A stretch of 8,931 nucleotides of DNA from Acidobacteriaceae bacterium (GTDB taxonomy: Bacteria; Acidobacteriota; Terriglobia; Terriglobales; Acidobacteriaceae). Below are positions 6,337 to 8,931 of this stretch, one piece after another; the stretch's first letter is position 1, and each line of letters starts with the position of its first letter. The stretch covers positions 1-8,931 of the forward strand of contig JAOAPJ010000299.1 of the NCBI GenBank assembly GCA_025462805.1. Reading direction: 5' to 3'. The notes below the pieces were generated by a model that was not told the origin of the DNA, ran no database searches, and saw only the letters and a program-made list of their open reading frames with translations. The position numbers were made by a program, and so were the translations under genes.

Positions 6337-8931
6337 TCAGAAGCTGTAGCGCAGCGAGAATTGCATCCTGCGCGCTTCCACCAGCTGTTTGCTGTAGACG
6401 CCGAAGCTGGATGAGCTGAACGGGTTGCCCTGCACACTGCTCGGGTCGAAGCGAACCGAGTTCGTCGAATTGAAGACATCCCACTGGAACTTCAGGCTCT
6501 GGGATTCGACGATGGGGAAGACGCGAGCCAGGCTGCTATCGATCGAGAAGTAGCCGTCGCCGCGGAATGCATTGCGCTGTCCGCTCTGTCCAGCGAACGG
6601 AGCCGTGACATTGGCCAATGCCAGCGTCTGACTCTTGAATGCATTCGGCTGGCCATTGATCGTCCGGTGCCCTCCGGAGGAGACCTTTCCGGTCACGCGC
6701 GCAAAGCTCTGCACGGCCCAGTCTGTGCTCCAGCCAGCCCCGTCGATGCCAGAGAAGGGAAGTCCGCTTGTCCAGTGGGAAAGGCCAGAGAGATTCCAGT
6801 TCGCCACAATCGCATTCACCAGACGATTGCCGCCGCTCGCAAAACTCTCGCCGCGTCCGAAGGGCAGCTTGTAGTCACCATCCACAGAGATGGCATGCCG
6901 CGTATCGAAGTCGGAGACACCCCGGTTTCCCTTGATATTCCAGGCGTTGACAATGCTGCTGAAGTTCTGACCCTTGTTGAAGTCCGTACGCTCTGAGTCC
7001 GATCCCATGTCGATGGACTTGCCAAAGGTGTAATCAACGTCGAACTGCAGACCATGCGACATCTGGTGGTGCGCCGAGAGCTGCAGCGAGTGGTAGCTGC
7101 TCGAGCCTACAGAGGACCAGGCGTAGACCGACGAATACTGGCCATCGAAGAACCGGTTGGTCGCTCCACCCGGACTGCCCGGGTAATAGCCCAGATCAAG
7201 CGAGTACAGGGGAAAGGTCTCGTTGCCCACCGTGCCCGCCGTCCACAGGTCGTTGTAGATATTCTGGGTGGCTGACAGTCCGTTGCCTGCTGCCTGCGGG
7301 AACATGTTCTCGAAGTAGGCGATCGGCGCCACTGATCCGGTCGGAGTATTGGCAGAACGCGCCGTGGACATTGCCTGTGCTGCCTTGAACCAGTCCGAAC
7401 CGCTTGCTGTGTCCACCAGGTTCAGTGGTGTTGCAAGGTCGAGGTTCTGCAGCAGTCTGCGTCCAAGCCGGCCGACATAAGCAACCTCCACCGTCCAGCT
7501 CTTCGAGACCTGGCGCTGGATGGAGAAGTCCATCGCATGCGCGTAAGGGGTCTTCACGTGATTGTCTACCGTCCAGGTCAGCGCCTCGATGTTGCCCGGC
7601 GTGACCGGGAACGAGGTCTCCGGAGCTGTCGGCGGAATGATCTGCGTCGGAACGGTGCCAGTCGACGAGAACCGCGGCGCCTGGTCGGGTGTCAGGTTGA
7701 TCGGGCTGTTCACGCGCGACGATAGACCATATGCGCCGTTCGCATCGAAGGTGTCCACGATGCCCTCGCCGAAGTGGTCATAGTAGAGACCCCAACCGGC
7801 GCGGATCGATGTCTTGCCGTCGCCGAAGATCTGGCCCAGCAGTCCAGACAGCCGGCTGGGAGAGTAAGCAATGGCGAAGCGCGGCGCAAAGTCCGCCTTG
7901 TCCTTGGCCCATAGGCCCGGCGCATTGTTCGCATGCCCTGCCGCTCCGAATGATATCTGCGGCTGCGTGGTGACACCCGACGCCATGTCGGTTCCTCGCC
8001 GTAGGAACCACTGGTGCAGATTGGTGGTCGGCGCTACCTCCTGCCCGTTCACTTCATACGGTGTCTGCAGGCTGGTGTAGCGAAGCCCATAGGTGAGGGT
8101 CAGATCCCGAGTCACCTTCCAGCTATCCTGAATGTAAAGCTCGAACTCGTTGGACTTGTAGCTGCGGCTTAACTCGCCGGGTGGCAGCAGTGCCAGGTTA
8201 TTCCCGGCCACCTTGTAGTTGAAGAATTCCGTGGCAGTCGGAATGACGCCCGCAACGGCCGCAATCGCATTGCTGTATGCGCTGCTGAAGCCCGCGTCCA
8301 CCGGCAGAATACCCAGCTGAGGGAACGCGCCCGGATCCAGGCTGTTGCCGGTATTCGCGATCGCACCCGCACCCAGGCTGTAGTACTGCACCTGTGCATT
8401 GTTGAAGGCGGTCGCGTTGCTCTGACGGTTGTTGTGGACCAGCCGATAGTTGAGGCCTACCTGGTAGGTATGGGTCTTCTTCGTCCAACTCAGATCGTCC
8501 ACGAAGTTGTGCACCGGCACATTCACAACCTGGTCGTTGGTGGTCGCCACGGTTGGCGCAATGTTTGCGAAGGTGACATAGTCGCCCGTCAACGAGCCGC
8601 GATTCGCAAACCCCTGCCGGATATAGCCGTAATGCAGACTGTTGACAAGCGTATCGGTGATCGCCCAGGTGTGGCCGAAGCCCAGACCGCGTGAGTTGTC
8701 GAAGTGCGTTGTGCTCGGCTTTCCGCCCGGATACTGCACCACGCCGAGCTGGTTGTCACTCTGCAGATTGCCGCGCACGAACAGGCGCTGACGCGAATTG
8801 AGGTTGTAGTCCAGCTTGACTAGATTGGTGATGTTCGACTGCGAGTTCGGCGAGGAAAAGGTGAATGACCCGAAGTTGGTACCATCCCCCAGCAGATTGC
8901 CATTTGCCTGAGGCAAGGTGGCAAAGTATGC
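6337..8931 (-). CDS. Oar-like TonB-dependent receptor, 5' end missing
   Basis: The frame is open from the window edge to TGA at 6337-6339, giving 864 residues. The first codons (AYFATLPQANG) run off the edge, so the apparent TTG start at 8916 is not real. What remains is the beta-barrel of a large outer-membrane receptor that would use TonB-ExbBD energy to import a bulky substrate. Evidence is the alternation of aromatic and polar residues in many short strands, barrel phrases such as NSRQRLFVRGNLQSDNQ, KVTRDLTLTYGLRY, HAMDFSIQRQVSKSWTVEVAYVGRLGRRL and DVDYTFGKSIDMGSDSER, and the end MQFSLRYSF, whose final Phe is the usual signal for outer-membrane insertion. The style matches the carboxypeptidase-regulatory-like/Oar receptors common in Acidobacteriota, generally about 1,000-1,200 residues; the signal peptide, CarboxypepD-like domain and plug would lie beyond the edge. 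The substrate is unknown. A glycan is suggested only by the nearby GH127 enzyme. A terminator follows the stop. Confidence 0.88.
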   Translation of the reverse strand, partial: AYFATLPQANGNLLGDGTNFGSFTFSSPNSQSNITNLVKLDYNLNSRQRLFVRGNLQSDNQLGVVQYPGGKPSTTHFDNSRGLGFGHTWAITDTLVNSLHYGYIRQGFANRGSLTGDYVTFANIAPTVATTNDQVVNVPVHNFVDDLSWTKKTHTYQVGLNYRLVHNNRQSNATAFNNAQVQYYSLGAGAIANTGNSLDPGAFPQLGILPVDAGFSSAYSNAIAAVAGVIPTATEFFNYKVAGNNLALLPPGELSRSYKSNEFELYIQDSWKVTRDLTLTYGLRYTSLQTPYEVNGQEVAPTTNLHQWFLRRGTDMASGVTTQPQISFGAAGHANNAPGLWAKDKADFAPRFAIAYSPSRLSGLLGQIFGDGKTSIRAGWGLYYDHFGEGIVDTFDANGAYGLSSRVNSPINLTPDQAPRFSSTGTVPTQIIPPTAPETSFPVTPGNIEALTWTVDNHVKTPYAHAMDFSIQRQVSKSWTVEVAYVGRLGRRLLQNLDLATPLNLVDTASGSDWFKAAQAMSTARSANTPTGSVAPIAYFENMFPQAAGNGLSATQNIYNDLWTAGTVGNETFPLYSLDLGYYPGSPGGATNRFFDGQYSSVYAWSSVGSSSYHSLQLSAHHQMSHGLQFDVDYTFGKSIDMGSDSERTDFNKGQNFSSIVNAWNIKGNRGVSDFDTRHAISVDGDYKLPFGRGESFASGGNRLVNAIVANWNLSGLSHWTSGLPFSGIDGAGWSTDWAVQSFARVTGKVSSGGHRTINGQPNAFKSQTLALANVTAPFAGQSGQRNAFRGDGYFSIDSSLARVFPIVESQSLKFQWDVFNSTNSVRFDPSSVQGNPFSSSSFGVYSKQLVEARRMQFSLRYSF

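Overview
The window looks like part of an Acidobacteriota chromosome (Terriglobia type, e.g. Granulicella/Terriglobus/Edaphobacter relatives). This is an inference. It rests on a GC-rich coding style, a very large Oar-like TonB-dependent receptor ending in a typical aromatic C-terminus, a Tat-exported family 127 glycoside hydrolase, and a multi-sensor soluble histidine kinase. No rRNA, tRNA, CRISPR array, insertion sequence or integrase is visible.

Layout. Positions 1-141 hold the 3' end of an unidentified gene (+), clearly poorer in GC than the rest. Positions 142-439 are non-coding and contain several inverted repeats, two of which are mutually exclusive. A probable small single-pass membrane protein follows (440-694, +). 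A 204-base gap (695-898) carries an imperfect 11-bp stem. Then come two large genes on the + strand, 82 bases apart: a Tat-exported GH127 beta-L-arabinofuranosidase-like enzyme (899-2929) and a GAF-GAF-PAS histidine kinase (3012-5183). Facing them on the - strand are a secreted metallo-beta-lactamase-fold hydrolase (5212-6225) and, upstream of it, a TonB-dependent receptor whose 5' end lies beyond the window (6337-8931). A good rho-independent terminator separates the receptor from the hydrolase, and a short inverted repeat lies where the convergent kinase and hydrolase genes meet.

How the genes may work together. The enzyme would release L-arabinofuranose from plant-type glycans in the periplasm, and the receptor could import glycan pieces or another large nutrient through the outer membrane. 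The kinase could sense a cytoplasmic signal, but no response regulator is visible. These links are from proximity only. Opposite strands and the internal terminator argue against one operon. I found no convincing sign of a wholly new system. The items most worth checking are the alternating hairpins before the small membrane protein, that protein itself, and the terminator that settles the hydrolase start.
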